51,964 nt of DNA, taken from the NCBI GenBank assembly GCA_905182985.1, contig CAJJDN010000016.1, positions 462,020-513,983 of the forward strand. The letters run 5' to 3'. The stretch comes from Paramecium sonneborni. Taxonomy: Eukaryota; Ciliophora; Oligohymenophorea; Peniculida; Parameciidae. The notes beneath the pieces were generated by a model. That model made no database searches and was not told the DNA's origin. It was given only the letters and a program-made list of their open reading frames with translations. Of the stretch, positions 24,054 through 35,793 are shown in pieces (positions within the stretch are counted from its first letter, which is position 1; each line of letters begins with the position of its first letter). The translations under genes and the position numbers were made by a program.

Positions 24054-25157
24054 ATGGATTAATATGTTGGATTTCAATTGGATTTAACTTCTATTAATTC
24101 TATAAAGCAGATAATTTAAATGAAAGATGGATATGTAGTTTTTGGTGAACAATAAGTTGAATAAAAATTAAGTAAAAATTACATTAAAATAAAGGATCTG
24201 TATCGCTATCAATGAGTCATTAAAAGCTTCTTTATTTTGAAATTAAAAATGGATAATGCATTTCTGAGAAACCATATTAAATCGGACAAGGATTGACTGT
24301 ACTGTCTAATATTATTGCTAATGATAATTATATTATAGCTTTAATTTCTCGTTAGGGAAATAGAAGTTTGGTATAATTCAATCCGAAAGAACATACAAAC
24401 GTTCATTTAATTCCAAGTTTACCTTATAAATAGTATAATAATAATGATTAGATATTAAATAGAATGTGAGTCTAATTATAATGTTTTTTCCTTCAAAGAT
24501 AGAGTGACACTAATTGAACTTTATAAATTAGAAAACTAAATGTATTTAGAATGTTTAAATTACCCAGATGGATATCATACTGGAAAGAAATTTAAAAAAA
24601 TAAAAACGATACAATCCTTGAAGATATTCAATACTCAACATATATTGATTATAGCAGATGAAGAGTTTTATTTATTTGATGGATCTGGAGATTTATTCTC
24701 AATTAATATTTAGATGCCTTAAGAATTTAAATTGAAATTTATAATTGAAATTAAAGATCAATATGTATTAATAATGAAAGATAAAATGGATAAATTTTAT
24801 AAGTTTTGTAATAAGGAACATGATATAGATTATTTTAGTACCTTTAAATGTTAAGAATTAATTTAGGGATAAATAGATGTTTAAACAAAAAAAAAATAGT
24901 CAATTAATCTTTAAAAGCTTAATAATGATTATTATGTATGGATTAGTACAATTTATTTACATGAAGAAAATGAAAATTAATTATTTGTAAATGTTTTTAA
25001 GATTAATATTGACAAAGAACCCTGTTTAATATAATGTTATAATTTATGGAAAAGTTAAGATATAAGTTTTATATAAAAGGATGAATTTGTTCATGAATAT
25101 ATATTATTTAAGGATTAGTAAAATATTAAGGCATTTAATATCGATCAAATAAAATGA
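24054..25157 (+). CDS. Unknown protein, possible beta-propeller-like fold
   Basis: 353 aa with two small introns (23 and 19 nt; the second is at the lower size limit); exons total 354 codons. It starts MDQYVGFQLDLTSINSIKQ. The body has repeated short beta-like stretches such as LIIADEEFYLFDGSGDLF and FIIEIKDQYVLIMKDK, which is how divergent WD-like propellers look in ciliates, but no clear WD or GH motif is present. There are no signal peptide or membrane segments. It ends 19 bp from the stop of the kinase gene on the other strand, so the two 3' UTRs must overlap. I do not recognise the family. Confidence 0.7.
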
Positions 25158-25176
25158 TTATAATAAATGTAAACAT

Positions 25177-27521
25177 TCAATTTTATAAAAAGTCAATTAA
25201 TAATTATTATGCTTTTGTTTTATTCTGGCATTTTTTATTTTTGCTTTCTTAAATTCTTTCAACAATTCTTGCAAAATTAGGTCTTTTAGATGGTTCCCTT
25301 TAAAGACAATCTTCAGCAAGAATAGCCAAAATGGGAGGATTGCTTTGTTTAGGAATTTAAACAAGATTGTGTCCCCAACCAACAGTTTCAATTATTTATG
25401 TTATTGATAAATTTTCATAGGGAATTTTACCAGTCATGATTTCCCATAAAATCATTCCAAAAGAAAAAATGTCTGATTTTTCAGTATATGGTTCTCCTCT
25501 CATAATTTCTGGAGCCATTTAATAAGAAGTTCCAATCATACTTTTTGTTTTTTTAGTTTTGATTCTTGATAATCCAAAATCACAAAGTTTAACATTCCAA
25601 CTTGAATCAATCAACACATTAGATGATTTTAAATCACAATGCATAATACCTCTTCCATGTAGATTATTCATACCTAATGCTATATCTTCTATTATATGAA
25701 CAAAATTTAGATTTTTCGTTTTCTTTTTATGAATATGATCATGTAAACTACCATTTTCCATAAATCTATATATTATTATATTTTTAAATACTCTGTTATT
25801 AAATGAAAGTTATGTCTTTTTATACAAACTCCCATATAAAGTACAATATTTGGATGTCTTAAATTTGAAATTACTTGAACCTCCTTTAAAAAATCTGACA
25901 TAGTCTATCTATTTTTGGATTAATCTTCCTTTTAACAATATGATTTTATGGCTACATCTTAACCAAGCCAATTCCCTTTAAATACTATTCCATAATTTCC
26001 TTCTCCAATTTTTTAACACTACTTTATTTCTTAAAAATTAATTAATAATTTTTCGTTTATTTCTAAGTCTTTCAGTAAACTCATTAATTTTTCTTAATGT
26101 TTCTATTATAAATTCTTTTCTTAAACATTATTAGAGCCTTATTTTACAGATTTAAAAAAAGCCTCCTCTTTAGATAAATGAATTTATTAATAATTTTCAA
26201 TAGAACTTAAAGAACTTTCATCTGAAGATTCTGAACCATTTATATTATCAATATTAAAATCAGTTACTGAATTTTAATCTTCTGCTTTTAGACTTTATCC
26301 TTAATTACCTTATTTAGGAGATTAGTTTTTTTATGATTAAGGAGAAGTATATTTTTCTTCTGATTCTTAAGTTCGTTTAGGCTTTGATTTTCTTTATTTT
26401 AATAAACATTCTTTTTCTTATATATCACCTATTGGTTCTATTTTTTAGATTATAGAAAATAATTGATCATATTTTGAAGATTAATCTGCCGAATTTTCAC
26501 TTTCTGCCTTTTAAACTTAATTTGACATAGTCTTAATGTAATATTTTTTATGCATCATAATTTATTACAAGATTTATTTTCTATGTCCAAGTATAAAAAT
26601 GCCTAATTCCTCTTTTAATTCTTTATCTGTTAAATCATGCAAGGTTTAACCAATCATATGATTTTATTTGAATGTTTCTTGATATTGAGATAAACCTAAT
26701 TAATCTAACCATGTACAAACCTCATCTATATTCCAATCTTACACTATTTAATTAAAATATATAAATTTTATACTTTTCTTATTTCCTTTCACAATCACAG
26801 TCTCATTTAAAGCTTAAAGTGTTTCAAATCCATGATTTTCTTGCTAAATTAAGTTATTTTCATCAGATTTATTGGGTAATGATTGAAGATGTTTATTATG
26901 ATGATCATTCACAAAATAAGCAGAAAACACGTTTTCAAATTCACTTGGAACTTTCTCAACTGAGTATTGCTCAACTAATTTATCATTCTCAAATAATTAA
27001 AATTTTAATTCTCTTGCAAAAGAGTTGTATAAGTATCCTGGACCATTTTTTTTATTTTCTTAAAATTCACCTTACAATTTTATATAATAGTTACCTGAAT
27101 AAACTGAATTATCTCCAAAATAAATTGTTCCTCTACCTTATTTGTAATTGTTTAACCATTATCCAACATATCTATCTCCATATAGACCAAAATGTTAACC
27201 ATGACCATTTTTTTTATTTTCTTTCCATTATCCAATATATAATTCACCACTGCTGTAATAATACTTTCCTGTTCCATGTTTTTGATTATGATACCAATCA
27301 CCTTCGTAACGATTTCCATTTGCAAATTTATAGACTCCTTTTCCGTGTTTTTAGTTCTCATGCATTTCCCCTAATTTTATCATATTATTTATACCATGAT
27401 ATTCATCATTATTTGAATATGTGATATGATGAAGATTAGTTGCTTTTCTTTTTAAAAAATCAAACAATTTCATAAGGCAAATAAATTTAATTATATCATC
27501 ATAGTTTTTATAATCACCCAT
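25177..27521 (-). CDS. MORN-SAM-TKL protein kinase fusion
   Basis: 756 aa after three introns (24, 24 and 26 nt; exactly 757 codons). Domains in order: about five MORN repeats (residues 45-160, e.g. YEGDWYHNQKHGTGKYYYSS); a SAM domain (about 250-315, WNIDEVCTWLDQLGLSQY ... IFILGHRKQIL); a phospho-site-rich acidic linker; and a TKL/Raf-like kinase domain (about 480-745). Kinase motifs: IGEGNYGIVFKGNW, VAIK, HCDLKSSNVL (HCD instead of HRD, a non-RD kinase), DFGLSR, MAPEIM and DIFSFGMILWEI. I read the SAM-to-kinase junction (26500-26660) codon by codon and found no TGA, so this is one gene although ATGs at 26558 and 26528 could mislead a predictor. MORN may bind membrane lipids and SAM may oligomerise. 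It probably signals at the cortex; substrates are unknown. Confidence 0.88.
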
Positions 27522-27837
27522 TATTAAATATTAAAAAAGATATGCATAATTAATTCATCTAATAAACTAATTACTGACCATTGTTAAATTTATGTAAAAT
27601 TTAATAGAAATTAGCAATTCTTAAATGATTTATGAAAAAAAAATAAAAATAAGAACATTTATTTTTTATTTTAAAATTTCTGATTAAGATTACTAATGTT
27701 TCCTCGGTTAGAAAAAATTCATAGTTGGGATTATTTTCTTTACATAAACCTAATGGCAATTATATAATACAAACTTTTAGATCGAAATATTTCTAAAGTT
27801 TTAGTTTCATTAATTGTTAGAATATAATAAATTAACA
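27522..27837. other. Bidirectional promoter region
   Basis: 316 bp between divergent starts of the MORN-SAM kinase gene and the unknown gene at 27838. AT-rich, no ORF or recognised element. Confidence 0.5.
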
Positions 27838-28514
27838 ATGAATATTAAAGAATTAACCTAATTTATCAAAGACTACGATCTTAAGCTTACGCAAAAACTA
27901 GTAAAATACTTGGTAATAATTGGAATATCAGCTATGAAAAGTAAAACTTAGGATATATCAATTGAAACTATAAAACTGATTGCAAGTATTTCAAATTTTA
28001 TATTAAGGTTCTTGTAAATAACAAAAGCTAAAGAAAGAAATGGCTTCTTTAAAAGAAAAAGTGATTAATATTTAATAGTCAATAACTCCAAGAGTGGGAA
28101 ATTACATTTTCTCTGAGGATAAATAATTAAGAATTTCATAAAGTCCATTGATCCAATCATAATATTCACCAATATAAAAGAAAAAGGAACAGCCTCATAA
28201 TAAGAATAAAAAGGCTCTTTCCATTTAGGAATAAGATAATTTCAATTTTTAATCTTTAAATTTGAAAAATAAAAGCAATCAACTTAATATTTAAATTGAA
28301 TAATAAATTAAATAAACACAATCTTAAAAGATTAGTTAAAATAATTACTAATCATCAAAGAATATAAATTTAGATTAGATCGCTAATAATTTTCTGAACT
28401 CTCCATTAATCCAATATCCTTTGACAGTTAGAAACTAATCATAATAAAATGAACTCTAATGTATAAATGTTAATATTTGTAGATTTTTTTTAGAATACAT
28501 GGAAATAATTTTGA
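27838..28514 (+). CDS. Unknown Q/N-rich protein
   Basis: 210 aa after two 22-nt introns (211 codons exactly). Residues 1-70 look helical (MNIKELTQFIKDYDLKLTQK ... IETIKLIASSCKQQKLKKEM). The rest is disordered and rich in Q, N, S and K (SPLIQSQYSPIQKKKEQP), ending YFFQNTWKQF. No family recognised. Its stop lies 19 bp from the stop of the Myb gene on the opposite strand, so transcripts must overlap. Confidence 0.65.
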
Positions 28515-28533
28515 AATTTCATGATTAAATTTA

Positions 28534-30070
28534 TCATTTATTATTATTGTTTGTTACTAAGAAATTATCTAAATCTAGATCTTTCTTATATTTTTTAAAT
28601 GCACTTGAAGTGTACCCAAATTTAGAGCTCGATGATTTTGTAAAATCTTTTGTTATATCTGCAAAATCAATATTAATATCTAAATTAAGGTCCTCACCTT
28701 AAAGGTATTTTTAAGAATTTGCATCTAATTATATATGATAATTGAAACCTATATCTTATTTTAGTTTTTCTAAATATTAATCAAAGTTTGAATTATCAAT
28801 GTTAAGTGTTGGTTTTATTAAGATAATAGGAGTGAAATTAGTCTTACTATTATGAATATTTTATTAATTTTAATTTTCATTTTTATGTTCTTTGAGTATT
28901 GATTAATCAAAAACTTACATATTTGAAATTAAAGTATTTTTTTAATTTAAATTTATATTCTATTATGAATCTTAATCTAGAGAAGATTCTTAAATATCAT
29001 CTTAGGAAGATTCCTTTAAATAAGTAATTTGAAATACATATTCATCTATCTAAAATTAAAATCTATCATAAATTATTTTAAAGACTGGATTCTATTTAGT
29101 TCTAATAATAATATCAAGATCATCTTCATCATTAAATTTCTAATTTGATTATTTAAGAAATGATTACAATTTTTTTTCTTGAACTTTATCTAATTGATCT
29201 TTTGATTGGTATTTATATACTATTATCATCAATTTTATAAAAACTAGAATATGAATCATCTTCTTCATCATCATCTTCAACAATATTTTTTCTTTTTTTA
29301 AGATTTAATTTTCTTGATTTTAATTTATTTTCTCTTTATCTAGTATAAAGTCCGCTAAATATATATTTTAGAGAATACTTAAAATCCATAATTTTCTCTA
29401 TCAATTATTTAAATTTTTCTTCATTGAATTGAATAATTTATGATTTTTATTTAGATTATGCAAATTCAAGTATAGAATCTTATAATCCTTTGCATGCTAA
29501 ACATAATCTTTTCATATGATCATCTTTAAGTTCAGATGGGTTTTTTTCAGCAAGTATGAAGATCTTGGACAAAACACCAGGCTTTATGTCCTTGATCTAT
29601 TGGGTACACTTTTCTTTGCTAAATATTTATTTACGTAGATTACTGTTTTTATCACCAATCATTTTATTTATGCGTCTTAAACTTCTTCTTAAGGTTGAAT
29701 AAAAATGATTTTTAATTGCATTATCTGTTCTACCTGGAAGTAATTTTGCAATCTCTGCCTTAAAATCTTTAAATCTGTTAATAATACCCATTTATTTCCA
29801 TGTTCTCTATGTGCTAAAAATATTATCTTTTCTTCATTTTCACTCCAAGGATCTTTATTAATTGTTGGATCCAAATGATTATGATATCGCTCTCTACATT
29901 ATTTACCAGATCGACCAAATAAACCATAAATTTCTTTCATTTTTTCAGCTACTGTTGTCCATTTCTTTATCCCATATTACTTTACTAAGTGAAGAATGGC
30001 TATATCTTCCTATTCATTTAATTTATTGATATCATAATACTTTTTAATTCCAAGCTTTTCTATCAGTCAT
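28534..30070 (-). CDS. Two-repeat Myb (R2R3-type) DNA-binding protein
   Basis: Roughly 490 aa. It starts [12 protein letters not shown] across a 31-nt intron, which rebuilds the first Myb repeat: [18 protein letters not shown], then [17 protein letters not shown]. Repeat two is [18 protein letters not shown], then [18 protein letters not shown] across a 29-nt intron, then [10 protein letters not shown]. The RSGKQCRERYHN and [11 protein letters not shown] recognition helices are those of c-Myb R2 and R3, which bind AACNG; the third tryptophan of R2 is tyrosine here. The C-terminal 330 residues are acidic and disordered. With only these two introns the length is not a multiple of three, so one more intron remains unplaced. 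Likely a sequence-specific transcription factor; targets unknown. Confidence 0.9.
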
Positions 30071-30169
30071 ATTTAAATATTAATAAATACTGTTTCGACA
30101 TATTATAATCACATAGAAGTTGTATTCTTAATTAATCTACCCCCAGTTTATTTCTTAAATCCATAGCGT

Positions 30170-31166
30170 TCACTAATATTATATATTTACTAATATATAC
30201 AGCATTTTAGTCCATTATCCATGTACTTTATCTGGCATTTCTATTTTTTATAAAGGAATTGGCCAAGCTAAATTAGGTTATGCTAATCATTTAATTATTA
30301 TAATTATTACGCAACTTCCCATATTTTTATTGTTATTGCAATAAATAATCTATTTCTCTATCAATTCTTTATTCATCATATTCTTCAGGTTTTTATTTCA
30401 AAGTTTATCTTTTTTCTATTTCAATTTATGCAAATATTCCTCTTTAATATGCACTATCTCTGCTCTAAGTCTTTACAAATGATGGTCCAGAAATGTTTTT
30501 CTGAACCATATTAAAATCATAAAAGTCTTTACTGCAATTTGGTTATGTAAGTCTACTTATTTAAGGACTCTTTGGAAATTCTATTGGATTTGAAGCTGTT
30601 ATATAAAGAGATTAATATACTCCTGGACCTGGAGTTTTTGTCTTATTTTATTGAATTTTCTAAATACTGTTTTATAATAATAGTCTCTATGAGGTCCTAA
30701 AAATCCACTATTCATTTATGATTATGGTTTTATATGCTTTGTTATTTCTCTAAACTGTTTGATAAACCCTTAATCTGCTTGTAAATTTAATTTAAAATTC
30801 TTTAATGGTTCTCGTTTTGCAAATCTTCTATCATCTGCTGTTACAGTTCTAGGGTTAAGACCCAAAATTGATGTTGTTGAAAACTAATTACAATAAAATT
30901 AATTTTACTTATAGTCTCTTAGAGCCTGATGTTTAAAGCACTATTTATTAACCTTTAAGAAAGTGTAATTTTTTATCTTTTCCTACTAATTTTCCTGTAG
31001 AATCTCTTTCTTATAAAAATGGTTTAAAGTTCTAATTATTTAATAAATCTTCCTTGCTAGTAAATGATTGAGTTTCAAATTCAAATTCCTAGGAACTAGG
31101 TGCTTTTGAACTTTAAGCTTCTATCACATATTCTATCGGATATGATTCATTGTTCAATTTTTGCAT
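30170..31166 (-). CDS. Sperm-tail PG-rich (STPGR/SHIPPO)-like ciliary protein
   Basis: 322 aa with one 28-nt intron near the 3' end (323 codons exactly). Start MQKLNNESYPIEYVIEA. The middle holds PG-type motifs: KTPGPGVYQSL, NSGFLGPHRDYYY, ILGLNPRTVT and NISGPSFVKTQ, in the spacing of STPGR proteins, a family of microtubule-inner or ciliary-shaft proteins (ODF3, SHIPPO). The rest is polar with short coils (EIEKRQTLKQKPEEYDEQ). The number of clear PGP units is low, so this is a degenerate member. A structural ciliary role is inferred from the family. Confidence 0.7.
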
Positions 31167-31348
31167 ATTTGTAATTTGAGTTATTATCAAAATAATATAA
31201 TTGTGTATTGTATATTTAGACTAAAATCATTCATTATTTTAAGCAATGTAATTATTTATTTTTTTTAATTCTCAACATAGAAATTAGTAACAGATCATAT
31301 ACTAACTTTACATATAATATTTTTATTTATTAAAATCTCTAGAGCAAA

Positions 31349-32994
31349 ATGATAAAAAGTAAAATCACCTTAAACTTATAGGATCGAGATTTGATTTTTA
31401 AAGTACTGTAGAGAGAGACTTAGCTAAGGGAGATCCATATTTTTAAAAATTAATTAATCCAAATGAACCTGATATTACCTTACCATCATTTATTCTTCCT
31501 AATCATTCTAATGCTTTAAATCTTTCAGTTTAATTATCTAGAAAAATTAATACTGAAAGTTATTCACCTAAACATTAATCAAAAATATCAGATGAGTCTT
31601 ATATGACAAAATTAATATTACCTTAATTAGACAATAAAATACCCTCAATATAAGATATCTAAATTAATACAGTTAAATCTAATTAGTTTTAATAAATAAG
31701 TGATGAAAATCTTGGATTTTATCATAACTTTCTTCAAGATTAATCAACTGAATAATATCTTGAAAAATAATAAATCTTACGTTAAAGTACCTATTAATAG
31801 AATTAATTTTTCCTCAATCAATCACCAAGAAAGCGAAATTTTTCTTTTTAAATCAATTAAAATCTAAAAAGTTATTTAGATGTTACAAATGAAAAAGATG
31901 ACTCATATGAAGCTGATTAAAATATATCAAATATACTCAAAAACAATATTTCACAATCTAAAGAAGTTTAATAAGATGAAGATAAACTTACCAAAAATTC
32001 TAACTTATTAATAAACGAAACCATTTAGAAAATTAAAAGCTAAGAATAAATTAACTTCAAAGTTAAAAAAATTAAAGTAGGGTTTTTATTAGTTAGGGCA
32101 GTAATTAAGATGATCATATTAATTAGGTATATAAATTTAATTATAATATTTTAGACCATTAAAATAATAATGGCTTCAAAAATAAAGATTATATAATTAG
32201 TTATTTAAACTATTTAAATTTAAGGATAAATTAATTCAAAATAAAATAAAATAATGGACTCAAATTTCCTTAACTAAAGTATTTTCTGTTTTAAGATATT
32301 AAACTTTAAAATAATGGAATTTTATTGTATAATTTATTTAATATTAAATTAGGAAGATAATATTGAAGATTTTCAAAAAGATTTAGCAGTAACAAATTTC
32401 TTAAATTTATGTTCTCATCTAATCTCTAATCTTGAAATAACAACACAACCCAACACTTTCTTACCAGAACTTGGATATTAATTATATTTAGAATAATTTG
32501 TTGAATATAGATAAACCTATAACTTATTTGTTTCTAAAAGAACTAACTATCTATCAAATAAATACTCTAATATAACTCCAAAAGAAAAGGCCATGATTGC
32601 AACAGAGTGTGTGATTATGAATAATTTTATACCAAATTTGGTCTTACTAACTGAAAATAAGAAATTTTTCAATTCAGATGATCAAAATATTTAATTTTTA
32701 ATTCGTGGATTTATAACTATACTTTAACAATTATTTATTATAACTTTTAAAGAAATTCCTGAAATTTAAAGATTAAATTCTTAATTTTAATATTAGTAGA
32801 TGTAAATTGGTAGAAATAAATATGGCATGATTTTAGTTCCAATTAAAACTGATATGGAAGAGTTTTATAAAGGAACTTTTAAAATTGATTAGTTAAGATT
32901 GATATTTGAAAGGAGATGTTGGTTTGCAAATTTAGTAAAAAAATTTAAAAAAGTAGTTCAAAACATTTATCAGCATAAAATTTAAGAATTATGA
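31349..32994 (+). CDS. Tandem-family paralogue A (unknown, LFxxKR motif)
   Basis: 522 aa with introns of 23, 28 and 26 nt (exactly 523 codons). The N-terminal half is disordered and Q/N/S-rich (MIKRSRFDFQSTVERDLAKG). In the middle a basic-hydrophobic stretch (KIKVGFLLVRAVIKMIILIR) could be an amphipathic or membrane-associated helix. The C-terminal region carries LFVSKRTNYL, followed about 20 residues on by a helix (KEKAMIATECVIMNNF), and ends FKKVVQNIYQHKIQEL. Three following genes share this plan (see findings). Its final 199 bp are also present as a duplicate at 33994-34192. Not recognised from any known family. The next family member begins 47 bp downstream. Confidence 0.7.
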
Positions 32995-33992
32995 TTATAT
33001 TTCAAATACTTATTATTAAAAATATTACTTTTAAAATTTTTATGTCTAGATAATATCAAAACGAATTATCTAAGTCCGTCAATCAAGATTACATTCTTGA
33101 TTAATATAAAGACTCCTTTCGCTATTAAACAATCGAACCTTCAGAAAAATACTCTAAAAGGCACAAAATATCTCCAATCATTCGAAAATAAGTTTAATAA
33201 ACTCGATAAATTCCAATCAACTTAGATGTTTATCTTGATTCTCTCACTACTGCAAAATCTTTAATGAATTAAAAAGTTCCAACAAATGTATATTAAACTC
33301 TTAAAAATAACTCAGATGAATAAAAATAAATGGGAATAATGGGTATGATTTTAATCTATAATTTAGACTAATTTTATTCTTATCGTAAATAAAATATATA
33401 GAGATCAATAATTAAGCCTTCAACAATTTTCAGAAATAAACTACCACAAGAAAATTTTGAATAAAACACTGAAAATTTACTATTCTCATCTTCTAAATAA
33501 AACTAGAGAATAAAATCCGTTCCTTTCAAAATTTATTATTAAACATAAAATGATAGAATTAAATAAAAAACATGTAAGAAAGAAAAAATTTTATTTGTAA
33601 ATAAATTTAGAAGTATAACAAAAGTTATAGGAAGATTCCTTTTATTATATTTTAGATTTGCACTTAGAATATGCTTTGACTTTTAAACATAAAGAGCAAA
33701 AATTCATAACTTTAATAATTTAAAAAAGGCATTTAAAATTGAAAGAAAATTCAATGATTAATATTTTGAAAAAATTTAATAGTGGTCGACTGCGGCATTT
33801 AAAAAAATAGTTTTTTATATGTAAAAAAATTATGAAAATAAAAAAAATGATGAATTAATTGATGATAATAAAATATTAGATTAAAATTAACTTTGGTGTT
33901 TGAATTATGCCAAGTTTCTTTTTTAAAATATAGAATTAATAACAAGAGAAGGAAATATTCCAAAAGAAATTGTTTAAGAAGTATCAAAAGCT
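32796..33992 (+). repeat. First copy of exact 1,197-bp duplication
   Basis: Contains the 3' end of paralogue A and the first two-thirds of paralogue B. It is followed by a single N at 33993 and then the same sequence again at an offset of 1,198 bp. I compared the two copies line by line and saw no mismatch. This is most likely an unmerged overlap of two contigs. Confidence 0.95.
33042..33992 (+). pseudogene. Truncated copy of paralogue B, probable assembly artefact
   Basis: Encodes the first 309 codons of paralogue B (with the 24-nt intron) and then meets the N at 33993. Read on through the N it gives a few unrelated codons and stops at TGA 34024-34026, which would produce a false chimeric gene model. 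The complete version starts at 34240. This copy should be discounted if the duplication is confirmed as an assembly error. Confidence 0.85.
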
Positions 33993-33993
33993 N

Positions 33994-35190
33994 GTAGATG
34001 TAAATTGGTAGAAATAAATATGGCATGATTTTAGTTCCAATTAAAACTGATATGGAAGAGTTTTATAAAGGAACTTTTAAAATTGATTAGTTAAGATTGA
34101 TATTTGAAAGGAGATGTTGGTTTGCAAATTTAGTAAAAAAATTTAAAAAAGTAGTTCAAAACATTTATCAGCATAAAATTTAAGAATTATGATTATATTT
34201 CAAATACTTATTATTAAAAATATTACTTTTAAAATTTTTATGTCTAGATAATATCAAAACGAATTATCTAAGTCCGTCAATCAAGATTACATTCTTGATT
34301 AATATAAAGACTCCTTTCGCTATTAAACAATCGAACCTTCAGAAAAATACTCTAAAAGGCACAAAATATCTCCAATCATTCGAAAATAAGTTTAATAAAC
34401 TCGATAAATTCCAATCAACTTAGATGTTTATCTTGATTCTCTCACTACTGCAAAATCTTTAATGAATTAAAAAGTTCCAACAAATGTATATTAAACTCTT
34501 AAAAATAACTCAGATGAATAAAAATAAATGGGAATAATGGGTATGATTTTAATCTATAATTTAGACTAATTTTATTCTTATCGTAAATAAAATATATAGA
34601 GATCAATAATTAAGCCTTCAACAATTTTCAGAAATAAACTACCACAAGAAAATTTTGAATAAAACACTGAAAATTTACTATTCTCATCTTCTAAATAAAA
34701 CTAGAGAATAAAATCCGTTCCTTTCAAAATTTATTATTAAACATAAAATGATAGAATTAAATAAAAAACATGTAAGAAAGAAAAAATTTTATTTGTAAAT
34801 AAATTTAGAAGTATAACAAAAGTTATAGGAAGATTCCTTTTATTATATTTTAGATTTGCACTTAGAATATGCTTTGACTTTTAAACATAAAGAGCAAAAA
34901 TTCATAACTTTAATAATTTAAAAAAGGCATTTAAAATTGAAAGAAAATTCAATGATTAATATTTTGAAAAAATTTAATAGTGGTCGACTGCGGCATTTAA
35001 AAAAATAGTTTTTTATATGTAAAAAAATTATGAAAATAAAAAAAATGATGAATTAATTGATGATAATAAAATATTAGATTAAAATTAACTTTGGTGTTTG
35101 AATTATGCCAAGTTTCTTTTTTAAAATATAGAATTAATAACAAGAGAAGGAAATATTCCAAAAGAAATTGTTTAAGAAGTATCAAAAGCT
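33994..35190 (+). repeat. Second copy of exact 1,197-bp duplication
   Basis: Identical to 32796-33992 as far as I can see. It begins inside the coding sequence of paralogue A (the fragment 33994-34192 holds the last 66 codons of A without its start) and runs into unique sequence after 35190, which completes paralogue B. Confidence 0.95.
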
Positions 35191-35709
35191 ACACTAATAA
35201 CTAAGTAAACATATAAACCATTATTTCTTGCAAAAAGGATAAAGTTTTAAAATTCACCTCTTTCTAAATCAGAATATCAACTTATTGCTAGTGAATTTAT
35301 ATTTTTCAACATAATTATCAAATAATTGTTTGATTAAGCAAATTAATTAAAATATTAATCTCTAAAACACAATCTTGATTATAAAATTAAAGTTATAGAA
35401 TTAGCCAGCATTATTCATAGCTATTTTATAAAATACTTTATAAATATGCCTTAAAGAGAAGATGTTAGAGACTAATTGATTTATTAAAGAAAACTTTATA
35501 TTTCTTCAGATAAAAATTAAAATTTAATTCTGATTGATACAAAGGATATTAATTAATCAGAGAACATAGTTATAGGATTAAAATCTGAAGAGTATGTTAA
35601 AAGTTTATTAAAAAATAATGATATTTGTTCAAAAAAGTTGGGGAAGCTATTTGATAAAACCATCCAAAATATTTATTCTTAAATTGAAATTTGTGATATT
35701 TTAGAATGA
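34240..35709 (+). CDS. Tandem-family paralogue B (unknown, LFLAKR motif)
   Basis: 481 aa with one 24-nt intron (482 codons). The N-terminal 180 residues are disordered and basic (MSRQYQNELSKSVNQDYILD). A basic-hydrophobic helix follows (SITKVIGRFLLLYFRFALRI), then a polar region, then PLFLAKRIKFQ with a downstream helix (YQLIASEFIFFNIIIKQLF). The C-terminal part has an IGLKSEEYVKSLL block and the ending FDKTIQNIYSQIEICDILE. The layout and motif match paralogues A, C and D. No enzyme or binding motif is recognised. In the corrected assembly it would begin 47 bp after gene A, and it ends 84 bp before gene C. Confidence 0.7.
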
Positions 35710-35793
35710 CATCATATTGAATATATTTTTTATAAAATTTCTTAAATTAGAACATTTTGTTCCACAAGAAATTAAATATAATTAAACTGTAAA

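Noticed and set aside
26528..26558. Separate kinase gene starting at MSNQVQ or MMHKK
   Set aside because: The upstream SAM frame runs into it without any TGA, so these are internal methionines.
26819..27424. 201-codon + strand ORF
   Set aside because: Lies antisense to the MORN part of the MORN-SAM kinase gene, whose frame and domains are clear.
33799..35185. Minus-strand hydrophobic ORFs repeated twice
   Set aside because: Antisense shadows of paralogue B, seen twice because of the 1,197-bp duplication.
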